DNA of 45,602 nt from Thiobacillus sp. (GCA_030692355.1 JAUYCF010000065.1:1-45602), one strand, 5' to 3'; counted from the first letter of the stretch, positions 18,202 through 26,703 are shown. The notes: generated by a model from the letters alone, not told the origin. Numbers and translations: made by a program.

Positions 18202-19532
18202 TATCGTATAAGCCAGCTTCGCAATCCAATCCACCTGCGGCGAACGAACAGCGCCATTCGCACGAAACGGTCGGCATGCAGACCGGCAATCCACTCATCG
18301 CGATTTGCGATCTCTTGCGTCATGTGCGTCATGACACGCCAGCGTTCCTCGATCAGTTCGGCCTGATCAGCGATGACCTGGTCCCGATTGGCGATCTCGC
18401 TGCTCATCCGTTGAATGATCTCGAAGCGTTCCTCGATCAGTTCGGCCTGACCGGCGATGATCTGGTCCCGATTGGCGATCTCGCTACGCATCCGTTGAAT
18501 GATCTCGAAGCGTTCCTCGATCAGCCGGTCTTGCGCCACGATGGCTTGCTCACGTTCGACCAGTTGACGAACCGAGTGGAAAATCCCCTCCGGGGACGCC
18601 GACCTCTCGGCGATTTTCTGCATTAACCAGGTTCCGCCCTGCCCCGATGTCAGCGCCTCCATCCGGCTGTTCGGCACGCCGGCAAGTCTGTGGATGAGAT
18701 AAAGAAGCAGCGGAAGCGGATGAAAGCTCTCGTTCTTCAGCAGTGCCAGGCAGGCTTGGAATGCCGCGTTTTCGGCACCCGATTCGATCGGCAGCGATGA
18801 CAGCGCCCTGGACTGCACATGGGAATTTTCATGGATGTGCCGCCAGGCATCGTCCTCGGACAAGGTGTTGGCCGCATGGACCCTATAAGCTAACAAGCTT
18901 TCCCTGATCCAGATCGGCGGAGTACGTTCTTGTGCTCGCAACGCCCAGTCCCAGTCATGGGTATAACGCAAGGGTGCGAAATCGCCCACCTCATTCGCCA
19001 GCGCCCTGGAAAAGAATAAATTGGAGGTGGTGATGGCTGGATTGCCGGCCAGGAACCACACCCCCGGCATGAGCAAATCACATGTTGCCCGCAAGTCCCG
19101 ATAGGCAATCGCACGTGAGTGCTCATTGGCCGGCTCACCCGCTGGCCCAATGAAATCGACATCGGTGAAGGCAAATATCTCTTTCTCACCCGAGGTGCGT
19201 GCCTCCGCCAACATCCGATCAATCCTGTTCGTGGCAAAAACATCATCCGAATTAATAATGGCGATGAACGCCCCTTGCGCCAAGCCCATAGCCTCGTTCA
19301 ACGTGGCATGCGCGCCCTGGTTGGAATCATGCCGATAGCGGCGCAAACGCTCGTCCTCGAACGACTGCAACACGTTCCACGTTGCGTCGGACGAGGCATC
19401 GTCGATGGCGATGAGTTCAAGATTGCCATACGTCTGCCCCAGCACACTCTCCACCGCTGCCCGAACATAGGACGCGTGGTTGTAGGCGGGCATCAGCACG
19501 CTTACGAGAGGTGTGGTGTGGGTGTTGGGCAT
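18201..19532 (-). CDS. GT2 glycosyltransferase with 28-residue-repeat coiled-coil tail (paralogue 1)
   Basis: GT-A family 2 transferase of 443 residues. The N-terminal ~240 residues show LVSVLMPAYNH, LIAIDDASSD and the metal-binding IINSDDVF. The C-terminal ~110 residues form a predicted coiled coil built from 28-residue (four-heptad) repeats with the core EERFEIIQRM...EIANRDQ, ending in a basic WIGLRSWL segment. The first ~110 residues are nearly the same as in the GT2 at 26693, after which the two diverge. The ATG at 19532 corresponds to the start of the paralogue (MPNTHTTPLVSV). It opens a minus-strand unit GT2-methyltransferase-WsaF-HAD. Sugar and linkage cannot be read from sequence. Confidence 0.9.
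   Translation of the reverse strand: MPNTHTTPLVSVLMPAYNHASYVRAAVESVLGQTYGNLELIAIDDASSDATWNVLQSFEDERLRRYRHDSNQGAHATLNEAMGLAQGAFIAIINSDDVFATNRIDRMLAEARTSGEKEIFAFTDVDFIGPAGEPANEHSRAIAYRDLRATCDLLMPGVWFLAGNPAITTSNLFFSRALANEVGDFAPLRYTHDWDWALRAQERTPPIWIRESLLAYRVHAANTLSEDDAWRHIHENSHVQSRALSSLPIESGAENAAFQACLALLKNESFHPLPLLLYLIHRLAGVPNSRMEALTSGQGGTWLMQKIAERSASPEGIFHSVRQLVEREQAIVAQDRLIEERFEIIQRMRSEIANRDQIIAGQAELIEERFEIIQRMSSEIANRDQVIADQAELIEERWRVMTHMTQEIANRDEWIAGLHADRFVRMALFVRRRWIGLRSWLIR
18260..18535. repeat. 84-bp in-frame tandem repeats inside the GT2 gene
   Basis: Two nearly identical 84-bp units (18344-18427 and 18428-18511) are followed by the first ~24 bp of a third, and preceded by a diverged copy back to about 18260. 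Each unit encodes 28 residues, exactly four heptads, so copy number can change without breaking the frame or the coiled-coil register. Confidence 0.85.
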
Positions 19533-19542
19533 GGGGACACGT

Positions 19543-19572
19543 ATTTTACCGGTTCTGAGATGTCGAGCTAAT
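19543..19572 (-). promoter_or_regulatory. Conserved upstream element of GT2 paralogue 1 (candidate promoter)
   Basis: On the minus strand TTAGCT, 17 nt, TAAAAT end 10 nt before the ATG. The paralogous GT2 has TTAGCC, 16 nt, TAAAAT in the same place, followed by a similar ACG/TGC...CCCC and ATG. TAAAAT is a fair -10 box; a start 7 nt later would give an almost leaderless transcript. No Shine-Dalgarno is visible at either gene. It could also be a conserved operator or simply recent duplication. Confidence 0.4.
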
Positions 19573-19784
19573 TCCCCCAAGAAGCAGGACACTACCGGAC
19601 ACCGGTTTTTCTGCCGCAATCCATTTGCGACACTCTCGGTTAAATATCCTCCGCCGGATATCCAGCTTAGCCAAGATCGCTGCTGCCGGCTGTCATCACC
19701 TCGAAATGACTGCCACGTCTTATATGGCTGCGTATCTTTACCCGTTTTCCCGCATCAAGTCATACTTGGCATGAAGGGGGAGGA
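19573..19784. other. Divergent intergenic region
   Basis: Separates the leftward GT2 unit from the rightward lipoprotein-protease pair. It is AT-richer than its surroundings and must hold the promoter of the pair. The best guess is TTTACC, 17 nt, CATACT near 19738-19766, which is weak. No gene or repeat is seen. Confidence 0.5.
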
Positions 19785-20213
19785 ATGCTCACCACACCTC
19801 GGCTTCCTGACAGCACTCATTCTTTTACGCGAATGAAAATCGAACGCTTTCGTCGTCCTCCAGTCGCTACATGGCTGCCGCGCTTGCTGGCGGCAGGTTC
19901 TGTCTGGATCCTGTTTGGTACTGCGGCCTGCTCTTCACCCCCTTCCGCTTCACAGACCCCGTTCAGGATCCTGATTGAGTTCAAGAAACCAGTCGACGGT
20001 GCCGCAAATGACCTGACATCGCGGCTGGAAACACTATCGGGTGTCTCAGTGCGCTATGCGGCACCGGTATCCCCGACACTCCACGCGTATGTACTTGTCT
20101 GCCCGGTGGGTGATCCGCCCTGCGATGCGGCAATACAAGCGCTGCGCAAGGATCCCGCCGTGCTGAGCGTCTCCCCCGATCCATTGCGCAAACCGCTTCA
20201 TACATCGCCATGA
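19785..20213 (+). CDS. Putative lipoprotein resembling an I9-type subtilisin propeptide/inhibitor
   Basis: Exported protein of 142 residues. A hydrophobic segment (LLAAGSVWILFGTAAC) ends in a possible lipobox cysteine (C49 with this start), followed by a Ser/Pro linker. The remaining ~85 residues have the layout of inhibitor-I9/S8 propeptide domains: a first strand FRILIEFKKPV, helix LTSRLETLSGV, strand YVLVCPVG, then helix and strand AIQALRKDPAVLSVSPD, matching the family's usual 'L..dP.V..V.pD' ending. It overlaps the S8 protease gene (ATGA), so it is likely a dedicated inhibitor or folding helper supplied in trans. The start at 19785 follows a purine-rich GGGGGAGGA; an ATG at 19833 would give a shorter signal peptide. 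The I9 assignment is by pattern, not by search. Confidence 0.65.
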   Translation: MLTTPRLPDSTHSFTRMKIERFRRPPVATWLPRLLAAGSVWILFGTAACSSPPSASQTPFRILIEFKKPVDGAANDLTSRLETLSGVSVRYAAPVSPTLHAYVLVCPVGDPPCDAAIQALRKDPAVLSVSPDPLRKPLHTSP

Positions 20214-22564
20214 TACAAAAGCGCCTGCTGACTGTCCTTGCCTTGTTCCTTGCGTTCGGGGCTCATCCCGCCATAAGCCTGGCCGAGGAAGGGCGCGTCA
20301 TCGTGAAATACAGGCAGACGCCTGACGCGCTCAGGCATGCGCTGTCGCTCGACCAGACATCGGGGCTGTCCGCACGCCTCGGTCTGGCCTTGCGTTCCGG
20401 CCGGCACATCAACGCACTGGCCCACGTGATCCGCGCTGCCGACATTTCCTCCGAAGCACTGGCAGCGCGTCTCAGTCAGGAAGCCGACGTGGAGTACGCG
20501 ATTCCAGACCGCCTCCGCACGATCCGCGCACTGCCCAATGATCCCCTGTTTTCGGGTCAATGGTATCTGCAGGCCACTGAGGCGGCATCGACCCACGCGA
20601 CCGAGGCATGGAATCGGACCACCGGCTCGTCGAATATTGTGGTGGCGGTGGTCGACACAGGCGTGCGTTACGATCATCCAGACCTGTTCGCCAAGCTTTT
20701 GCCCGGATATGACTTCATATCCGATGCGCCGAACGCAGGGGACGGCGATGGCCGCGACGTGGATGCAAGCGATCCCGGAGACTTCATTTCGGCCTCGGAC
20801 GCCGGAGACCCAAACCTGCAGGCAGTGTGCGGCGGCAGCCTCGTTCCGCATAACAGCAGCTGGCATGGCACCCGGGTTGCGGGAATTATCGGCGCGGCAG
20901 GCAACAACTCGGTCGGCATCGCCGGGATGAGTTGGGGCGCAAAGATTCTGCCGGTACGCGCGCTCGGAAAATGCGGCGGGTTCGACTCGGACATCATGGC
21001 AGGCATGCGCTGGGCAGCGGGGCTGCCGGTGCCCGGTGTTCCAAACAACCCCAACCCGGCCAGGATCGTCAATCTGAGTTTGGGCGGCAGCGGCAGTTGC
21101 ACCTCTGCCTATGCGGACACCATCGCAGAACTGGCAGGTCAGGGGGCGCTCGTAGTGGCGTCGGCCGGCAACGAAACCGGGCCAGTGGGCGCCCCCGGAA
21201 ACTGTGCCGGCGTACTGACGGTCGCCGGTGTTCGCCATGTGGGCACCAAAGTCGGCTACAGCAGCTTCGGGCCTGAGGTTTCGGTCAGCGCCCCGGCAGG
21301 CAACTGTGTTAATTCCTACGGCCCCTGCCTTTACAGCATCGATACAACAACCAACCTGGGCACGACCAGCCCGGCAGCGAACGGCTACACCGACGGATAC
21401 AACCACAACGTCGGGACCAGCTTTTCTGCGCCCCAGGCAGCCGGCGTGGCCGCGCTGATGCTCTCGCTGAACCAGGCGCTGACCCCGGCGGACATCATCG
21501 CGCGCATCAAGCAATCCGCCCGCGCCTTCCCAACCGAGAACACCTTGTCAACCTGCCCGAACGTCGCGACATCGGGCAACACCGCAGGCCAGTGCAACTG
21601 CACCACGGCCACCTGCGGCGCTGGAATTCTGGATGCGGCAGCGGCAGTCGCTGCCGCCTTGCCCACGCCCATTCCGGGCGCCTTAACCCTGCGCGATGCC
21701 ATCTACCTTTATAACCAACCCCTTGATGGCAGGGGCGACAAGATTCTCGCGGGTGTGGATTGTGATGTCTTCCAGCTGGTCATGGATGTCACCTCGGGCT
21801 ACACCAACCTTGCCATGGGTCAGAGCAATACACTGGCCAACGCCATCGGCACACAGACAGCCTACCCGGACACCATCCAGAACGCCGACGCCATGTTCGC
21901 CTACGCGCTGTATCAGGATCAACCCGTGAAGACCTTCGTGTTCAACGACAAGAATAATCCATCCTCATCGGCCCAGATCGGCACCGGGACCGTCTTCGGC
22001 TACTGCTACTCGACCAGGCCGACGGCCCGCGTCTATTTCCAGCAAAAGGACCGTTGCACCAACACCTATTCGGACGGGCACACGACCTCGTGCACGGCCG
22101 AAGATAATGGCAGTGGCGAAGGATCGAGCGGCGAAGGCAGCCTGAGCTTGCGGGATGCCATCTATCTGTATGGCCAAGCCCTAAACGGGAACGGCGACAA
22201 GATTCTGGCGGGAGAGAATTGCGACGTCTTCCAGCTGATCCTGGATGTGAATTCTGGCTACACCGACCTGGCCATGGCCCAGTCCGGCAGCCTCGACAAC
22301 GCAATCGCCACGAAGGTTGCCTATCCGGATCGGATCCAGGACTCGGCGGCGATGTTTTCCTATGCCTTATACGAGAATCAACCGGTCAAGGCGTTCGTGT
22401 TCAACGACAAGAACAACCCGGCGTCATCGGCGCTAACAGGCACAGCCACAGCCTTCGGTTATTGCTATTCGACCAAGCCGAATGCCCGTGTATATATCCG
22501 GGAAAAGGATGCATGCACGGACACGTATTCAAACGGACAGACCAGCGCGATTCCGGGATGTTGA
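20210..22564 (+). CDS. Secreted S8 (subtilisin-like) serine protease with two C-terminal four-Cys domains
   Basis: Exported protease of 784 residues. A signal peptide (about 1-25, ending AISLA) precedes an I9-like propeptide (about 27-101, ending ADVEYAIPD). The catalytic domain has Asp149 (VVAVVDTG), His219 (HGTRVAGI), oxyanion Asn321 (ASAGNETG) and Ser404 (GTSFSAPQAAG), all intact. After a Pro-rich linker come two tandem copies of an unrecognised domain (about 490-632 and 643-784). Each has LRDAIYLY, CDVFQL, SGYT, YPD.IQ, FGYCYST and four cysteines at matching spacing (518, 599, 616, 628; 671, 752, 769, 784), probably two disulphides each. A stand-alone protein with the same domain is encoded convergently. 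The gene is coupled to the upstream lipoprotein. Substrate unknown; the tail could bind glycan or the cell surface. Confidence 0.92.
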   Translation: MIQKRLLTVLALFLAFGAHPAISLAEEGRVIVKYRQTPDALRHALSLDQTSGLSARLGLALRSGRHINALAHVIRAADISSEALAARLSQEADVEYAIPDRLRTIRALPNDPLFSGQWYLQATEAASTHATEAWNRTTGSSNIVVAVVDTGVRYDHPDLFAKLLPGYDFISDAPNAGDGDGRDVDASDPGDFISASDAGDPNLQAVCGGSLVPHNSSWHGTRVAGIIGAAGNNSVGIAGMSWGAKILPVRALGKCGGFDSDIMAGMRWAAGLPVPGVPNNPNPARIVNLSLGGSGSCTSAYADTIAELAGQGALVVASAGNETGPVGAPGNCAGVLTVAGVRHVGTKVGYSSFGPEVSVSAPAGNCVNSYGPCLYSIDTTTNLGTTSPAANGYTDGYNHNVGTSFSAPQAAGVAALMLSLNQALTPADIIARIKQSARAFPTENTLSTCPNVATSGNTAGQCNCTTATCGAGILDAAAAVAAALPTPIPGALTLRDAIYLYNQPLDGRGDKILAGVDCDVFQLVMDVTSGYTNLAMGQSNTLANAIGTQTAYPDTIQNADAMFAYALYQDQPVKTFVFNDKNNPSSSAQIGTGTVFGYCYSTRPTARVYFQQKDRCTNTYSDGHTTSCTAEDNGSGEGSSGEGSLSLRDAIYLYGQALNGNGDKILAGENCDVFQLILDVNSGYTDLAMAQSGSLDNAIATKVAYPDRIQDSAAMFSYALYENQPVKAFVFNDKNNPASSALTGTATAFGYCYSTKPNARVYIREKDACTDTYSNGQTSAIPGC

Positions 22565-22646
22565 TTTAACGGTAACGGTATCACTACTATTGACCACACC
22601 ATACAAGGCACACTGGCTGCCGGTCACATGGATTGGGGATTGAACC
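22565..22646. other. Short convergent intergenic region
   Basis: Eighty-two nt between two stop codons facing each other. I see no clear hairpin terminator in it. Confidence 0.5.
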
Positions 22647-23162
22647 CTATTTCGGCGTGCAGTTGGGTAGTGCTGCAACGTAGCCATCCGAGTATTTCAC
22701 CGTGCACTTGTCTTCTTCATAGAAGTAGACAAAGGCATCGGGCTTGGTCGAGTAGCAATAGCCGAAGATGGTCCCGGTGCCAATCTGCTGGTATGACGAT
22801 ACGGGTTGGGTTTTATCGTCGAACCGGAAAAACTTGTCCGATTTATTTTGATACAGCGCGTAGGAAAACATCGCTGCATTGTTGTAAATCCGATCCGGAT
22901 AAACCAGGGTCGAGGCAGACACTTCTGTTTGGTTATTGCCCTGATACATAATCAGATCGGTATAACCCGATGTGACATCCAGTACCAACTGGAACACATC
23001 GCAGTTGCGACCAGCGAGCACTTTGCTGCCACGCGCGTCGACGTCCTGGTCATACAAGTAGATGGCATCGCGCAGCGTCATGTCTCCGCTAATGAAATCC
23101 GCCGAAACATTTGCCGTGGCCAGCATGGCCGACAATCCAATTCCCAAAAAACACTTTTTCAT
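22647..23162 (-). CDS. Stand-alone secreted four-Cys domain protein related to the S8 protease tail
   Basis: Exported protein of 171 residues: signal peptide (about 1-21, KKCFLGIGLSAMLATANVSA) followed by one copy of the same unrecognised domain that ends the neighbouring protease. Shared landmarks are MTLRDAIYLYDQ, LAGRNCDVFQLVLDVTSGYT, VYPDRI, AMFSYALYQ, TIFGYCYSTKP and KYSDG. Its four cysteines (54, 136, 153, 168) have spacings 82-17-15, against 81-17-12 and 81-17-15 in the protease copies. The ATG at 23162 has an AAGGGG site 6 nt upstream; the ATG at 23168 sits too close to it. It may be a binding partner, decoy or substrate-adaptor for the protease. That is inference; no known family is recognised. 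Confidence 0.85.
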   Translation of the reverse strand: MKKCFLGIGLSAMLATANVSADFISGDMTLRDAIYLYDQDVDARGSKVLAGRNCDVFQLVLDVTSGYTDLIMYQGNNQTEVSASTLVYPDRIYNNAAMFSYALYQNKSDKFFRFDDKTQPVSSYQQIGTGTIFGYCYSTKPDAFVYFYEEDKCTVKYSDGYVAALPNCTPK

Positions 23163-23189
23163 GCTCATCCCCTTGCCAAGTTGATTGGA

Positions 23190-23420
23190 TTACTGCCTGC
23201 GGCGAATTCGATTCAATACGTGCTGCAGGTTCCCTACATGATAGACAAGCCGCTCGCGCTCGTATATCCAATGCCACAGGCGCCTGAGCTCATAGACAAC
23301 AAGATCCCTCGCCCCCGGAGAAAATCCGGGCGTGCGGCTGCGACAGCCCAGCCGGAACGGCCGGCTCATCGCCCAGAGCCGGCCTACGGACAGCATCAGC
23401 CCAATCCGCTTCCTGCTCAT
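23190..23420 (-). CDS. Small basic protein coupled to the second HAD gene
   Basis: A 76-residue, Arg-rich frame (SRKRIGLMLSVGRLW at the N-terminus; LRRLWHWIYERERLVYHVG near the C-terminus). Its ATG overlaps the HAD stop as ATGA and is preceded by a strong AGAAGG site 2 nt away from the ATG. There is no signal peptide or clear membrane helix. I do not recognise it. The coupling argues that it is translated; the composition leaves some doubt. It is the last gene of the GT2-HAD unit. Confidence 0.5.
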   Translation of the reverse strand: MSRKRIGLMLSVGRLWAMSRPFRLGCRSRTPGFSPGARDLVVYELRRLWHWIYERERLVYHVGNLQHVLNRIRRRQ

Positions 23421-25513
23421 GACCTTCTCCGCACACCCAGCAAGTGCATCAGGCGAAACAACCAGGCCGGAAGCGTCCAGCCGAAGTGCGCGAAGGCGGA
23501 GAATTTCCAGGGCTGATTTCTAAGTTTACGATACAGCCGGCGTGGCCGCAGCAGGTCGAAGTATCGAATGGAAATCACGCCGATATCCAGCGTGTGGTCG
23601 TGACCGAAGTCTTCGGTATGGACCAGCCGGCTGATTTCCCCGACTTCCTCGCGAGTCGGATAGACTACCGCGCGTTCCAGCAACCCCAGCACATAGGGCT
23701 TGATCTCCGCGGCGTTGTGGCCGGTAAGCCGCCAGGCGGCATGGAAGTGTTCCAGATGGTCGAGCACCCCGGCCTGGAAGCGCTCGATCAACGGGTTGCA
23801 GGCGATCTCCCCCTTGCGGTCGGGCGCCCGGTCATCCTTGAGCACGGGGATCACCTGGCCATCCTGTTCGGCATAGCCAAGGGTTGTGCCCTCGCCCGAG
23901 CGTGCGCCCTGCTCGAAGATCTCTTCGAAATCCATGGGCGCGCGCTCATAGGAATCGCCACGGCGGGCATCCAGAATGAGTCCTTCGATGCGGTCGCCCA
24001 TCCCGAAATCGCCATGCATGGCGGCGACGAAGGCGAAATACCAGCCGTGCACATCCGGGTAATCCGGCCGCTTGCCAAAGCTGTCGCGCAGGAATTTCTG
24101 GATGGTGCCGTTCCAGCCGATGTCCACCAGCGCGACACGCTCGCTGGCGAAGAATCCCTGCTGTTCGAAATAGCGCCGCAGCCGCTCGTGCGCGATTTTG
24201 CCGATGGAACGGATGCGCGTCTGCACGCGTTCGTCGGCGAGAAAAGCGAGAAGACGGGGGTCGCGCCAGTCGTGCAGGGGCTCGGCAAGATCGGCGAAAC
24301 CCTGCTCGCGTGCAAGATCGGCGAAATCCTCCGCCGGCAGCCCGAAGGTTTTCAGAACCGAGAGCAGCCCTTGCTGCTTGGGGTTGTAGAAGGCCACCAC
24401 GGCCTGTTCCGGGCTGAGGCCTTCGGCCACCGAGGCCGTCGCGACGACACGGCGCGATGCATAGACGTACACCGGCTCCGGCCAGTGCTTGCCCGACTCC
24501 AGTTCGCGCCAGCGGGCATACATCTTTTCGAACAGATAGCCGTCGCGGGCAAGAAAGAACAGCTTGTCGGGTTTGGCCGTCTCGATTTTTTCGATCAATC
24601 CGAGCAGGAAGGTGCTGAAGGCCGGGCCAAGCACATGCGCGCCATAGTGATGGAAGAAGTCGGCGCAGGCGGCCTGGCACGCGGCGTCCTGCTCCATGCG
24701 GTAGTCGACGACCTCGAAGAAGCGGCGGCCGGGCCAGACACCGCCGAGCGCCGTCATTTCGGCAGACAGGGTTTGCCGGCGGCGGCGCAGGCGCTCCACC
24801 CGTTCGTCGAGATAGATGCCGCGCATGCCGAGCTGCATGGAGGCGCGCATGTCGGAGACCAGATTGTCGCCGACATGAACCACTTGAGTGGGCGTCAGCC
24901 CTTCCAGCGTTTGTCTTTCCAGCTCCAGCACCCTGGCATGCAAACGACCGGAATATTTGCCCAGCCCAAATTCGGACGAGACATACAGACGGTCCAGCAA
25001 CCCGCCCAATCCGCAATCCGCCAGCAAGGCGGCGAGGTGGTCGTGGCTCAGATACATGTCGGAGACGGCAATCACACGCACACCGCGTGCCTGCAGCCAC
25101 TCCAGCAAAGCCAGCGCACCCGGCTTGGCGGTGAGCGCCAGGGATTCCAGTTCGCGCTCGGTGCGATGGACAAACCCGACCAGCGTTGGGTCGGGATGGC
25201 CAACCAGGCGCGCCACCCAACTTTCCACCAGCGGATCGAAATGGCATTCGTGATCCAGGCCATCGCTCAGGGCGGCGCGACGCAATTCCCACTCCGCAGC
25301 ACGACGCGCTTCGAACGCGGCATCCGGCGTAATGCCGCCGATTTTCTCCGCCAACAGCGCGGCAACCCGGCGCTGGATATCGTCGGGGGGCTCGATGCAC
25401 CGGGCAAGCAGGGTGTCGAAGACATCGAAGGACACGCAGCGAATAACGTCCAGGCGGGTTTCCAGCCAGGCTTGCAAGGCCGCGAAGTCCTTGACTCGCA
25501 TCGGTTTTTTCAT
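23417..25513 (-). CDS. Two-module HAD-superfamily protein, paralogue 2 (COG5610-like)
   Basis: About 698 residues with the same plan as the HAD protein at 14-16 kb. The N-terminal HAD hydrolase has motif I SFDVFDTLL (D30), VIAVSDMYLS and VVHVGDNLVSD; a ~400-residue second module carries KLFFLARDGYLFEKMY and VALVDIGWNGTIQKFL. The cap region is longer here. The HAD catalytic residues look intact, so phosphatase-type chemistry is plausible; the second module may be a transferase, but nothing proves it. The ATG at 25513 (MKKPMRVKDF) lies 17 nt after the GT2 stop; ATGs at 25555 and 25501 are alternatives. A small gene follows by ATGA overlap. Confidence 0.82.
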   Translation of the reverse strand: MKKPMRVKDFAALQAWLETRLDVIRCVSFDVFDTLLARCIEPPDDIQRRVAALLAEKIGGITPDAAFEARRAAEWELRRAALSDGLDHECHFDPLVESWVARLVGHPDPTLVGFVHRTERELESLALTAKPGALALLEWLQARGVRVIAVSDMYLSHDHLAALLADCGLGGLLDRLYVSSEFGLGKYSGRLHARVLELERQTLEGLTPTQVVHVGDNLVSDMRASMQLGMRGIYLDERVERLRRRRQTLSAEMTALGGVWPGRRFFEVVDYRMEQDAACQAACADFFHHYGAHVLGPAFSTFLLGLIEKIETAKPDKLFFLARDGYLFEKMYARWRELESGKHWPEPVYVYASRRVVATASVAEGLSPEQAVVAFYNPKQQGLLSVLKTFGLPAEDFADLAREQGFADLAEPLHDWRDPRLLAFLADERVQTRIRSIGKIAHERLRRYFEQQGFFASERVALVDIGWNGTIQKFLRDSFGKRPDYPDVHGWYFAFVAAMHGDFGMGDRIEGLILDARRGDSYERAPMDFEEIFEQGARSGEGTTLGYAEQDGQVIPVLKDDRAPDRKGEIACNPLIERFQAGVLDHLEHFHAAWRLTGHNAAEIKPYVLGLLERAVVYPTREEVGEISRLVHTEDFGHDHTLDIGVISIRYFDLLRPRRLYRKLRNQPWKFSAFAHFGWTLPAWLFRLMHLLGVRRRS

Positions 25514-25529
25514 TTCGGCTGGCGCGAGC

Positions 25530-26693
25530 TCATTGCCAGCGCGCAAGCCAGCCACGCAACCAGCGTACCGGTGCGGTCAGCCTTCTACCTAAACGATAAC
25601 TCGTGCTGGCCTCCAGCAAGGCGTTCTCTTCCCGGCAAAGCGCCAGAGCCGCCTCGTCTGCGGCAATACGGGCATCGCGTTCGGCAATCCAGCCGTCGCG
25701 TTCCATGATCCAGCGGTCGCGATCCGCGATCCATTCCGCCTGCCTGGCGATGAGCTGATCACGCTCGGCAATCCAGACATCGCGCTCGGCGATCAAGGCA
25801 TCCCGATCCGCGATGAGCGGAAACAGTTCAGCCTCCTTCGCCGCCAGCGCCTCATGCCGCAGCGTCGCCCAGATTTCCCCCTGGTATTGCTCGATGCGCG
25901 CCCACTGCGCAGCCAGATGTTCCAGTCGCATGCGTTCCAGTGCGTTCGCACCCAGCAATTGCGGGGCAAGGGCGCGCAACATGGCCGCGCATTCCAGATT
26001 GGCTGCCAGCGGTCGTTCACTGATGGTATTGCTCTCATGCAGACGGTAATGCAGAAGCGGCGCGTCGAGCCAGGCCAAACGCCGATCCTTGATCAGGCCG
26101 CGCAACAGCCATTCATAGTCGAGCACATAGCGGAGATCCCGGAAATCGCCCACCGCCTCCAGCCAGGAGCGGCGAAATACACAATTGGAAGTCGTCATGA
26201 AAACATTGCCATGCAGCATGGTGGCGTGCCAGTCGCCGGTCTCTATCCAGACCCGCTTGAGGTCGGAAAAAGCCCGGACCCACCAATGCTCGGGCACCGG
26301 CTCGCCGGCGGCATCGATCAGGACGATGTCGCTGCCCACCAGATCGGCATCCGTGTCGTGCAAGGTTTCCAGACAGGCTGCGATACGGTCGGGCGCAAAA
26401 ACATCGTCCGAATTGATGATCGCGACAAACTCCCCGCGTGCCAGACCAAGGGCTTCATTGAGCGTGGCATGCGCGCCCTGATTGGCGTCATGTCGGTAGC
26501 GGCGCAAACGCGCATCCTCGAACGACTGCAGCACCTCCCACGTCTCGTCCATGGAGGCGTCGTCGATGACAACCAGCTCAAGATTTCCGTACGTCTGCCC
26601 CAGCACGCTCTCTACCGCCGCCCGCACATAGGGCGCGTGGTTATAGGCGGGCATCAGCACACTGACGAGAGGGGAGGTGTAAATATTAGGCAT
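25530..26693 (-). CDS. GT2 glycosyltransferase with heptad-repeat tail (paralogue 2)
   Basis: GT-A transferase of 387 residues. The N-terminal domain has LVSVLMPAYNH, LVVIDDASMD and the metal site IINSDDVF, then FMTTSNCVFRR and LDYEWLLRG. From about 275 on, an uninterrupted run of 7-residue repeats of the type WIAERDx (about eight) predicts a long coiled coil. It is followed by STSYRLGRRLTAPVRWLRG, a basic amphipathic ending common in glycan-locus GTs and perhaps membrane-associated. The first ~110 residues and the 5' flank match paralogue 1, while the tails share only the style of repeat. It is followed by the second HAD gene. Confidence 0.9.
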   Translation of the reverse strand: MPNIYTSPLVSVLMPAYNHAPYVRAAVESVLGQTYGNLELVVIDDASMDETWEVLQSFEDARLRRYRHDANQGAHATLNEALGLARGEFVAIINSDDVFAPDRIAACLETLHDTDADLVGSDIVLIDAAGEPVPEHWWVRAFSDLKRVWIETGDWHATMLHGNVFMTTSNCVFRRSWLEAVGDFRDLRYVLDYEWLLRGLIKDRRLAWLDAPLLHYRLHESNTISERPLAANLECAAMLRALAPQLLGANALERMRLEHLAAQWARIEQYQGEIWATLRHEALAAKEAELFPLIADRDALIAERDVWIAERDQLIARQAEWIADRDRWIMERDGWIAERDARIAADEAALALCREENALLEASTSYRLGRRLTAPVRWLRGWLARWQ

Positions 26694-26703
26694 GGGGTCG
26701 CAT

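Noticed and set aside
18260-18535. Possible CRISPR array or satellite
   Set aside because: The 84-bp units are contiguous with no unique spacers and are in frame with a coiled coil; no cas genes are present.
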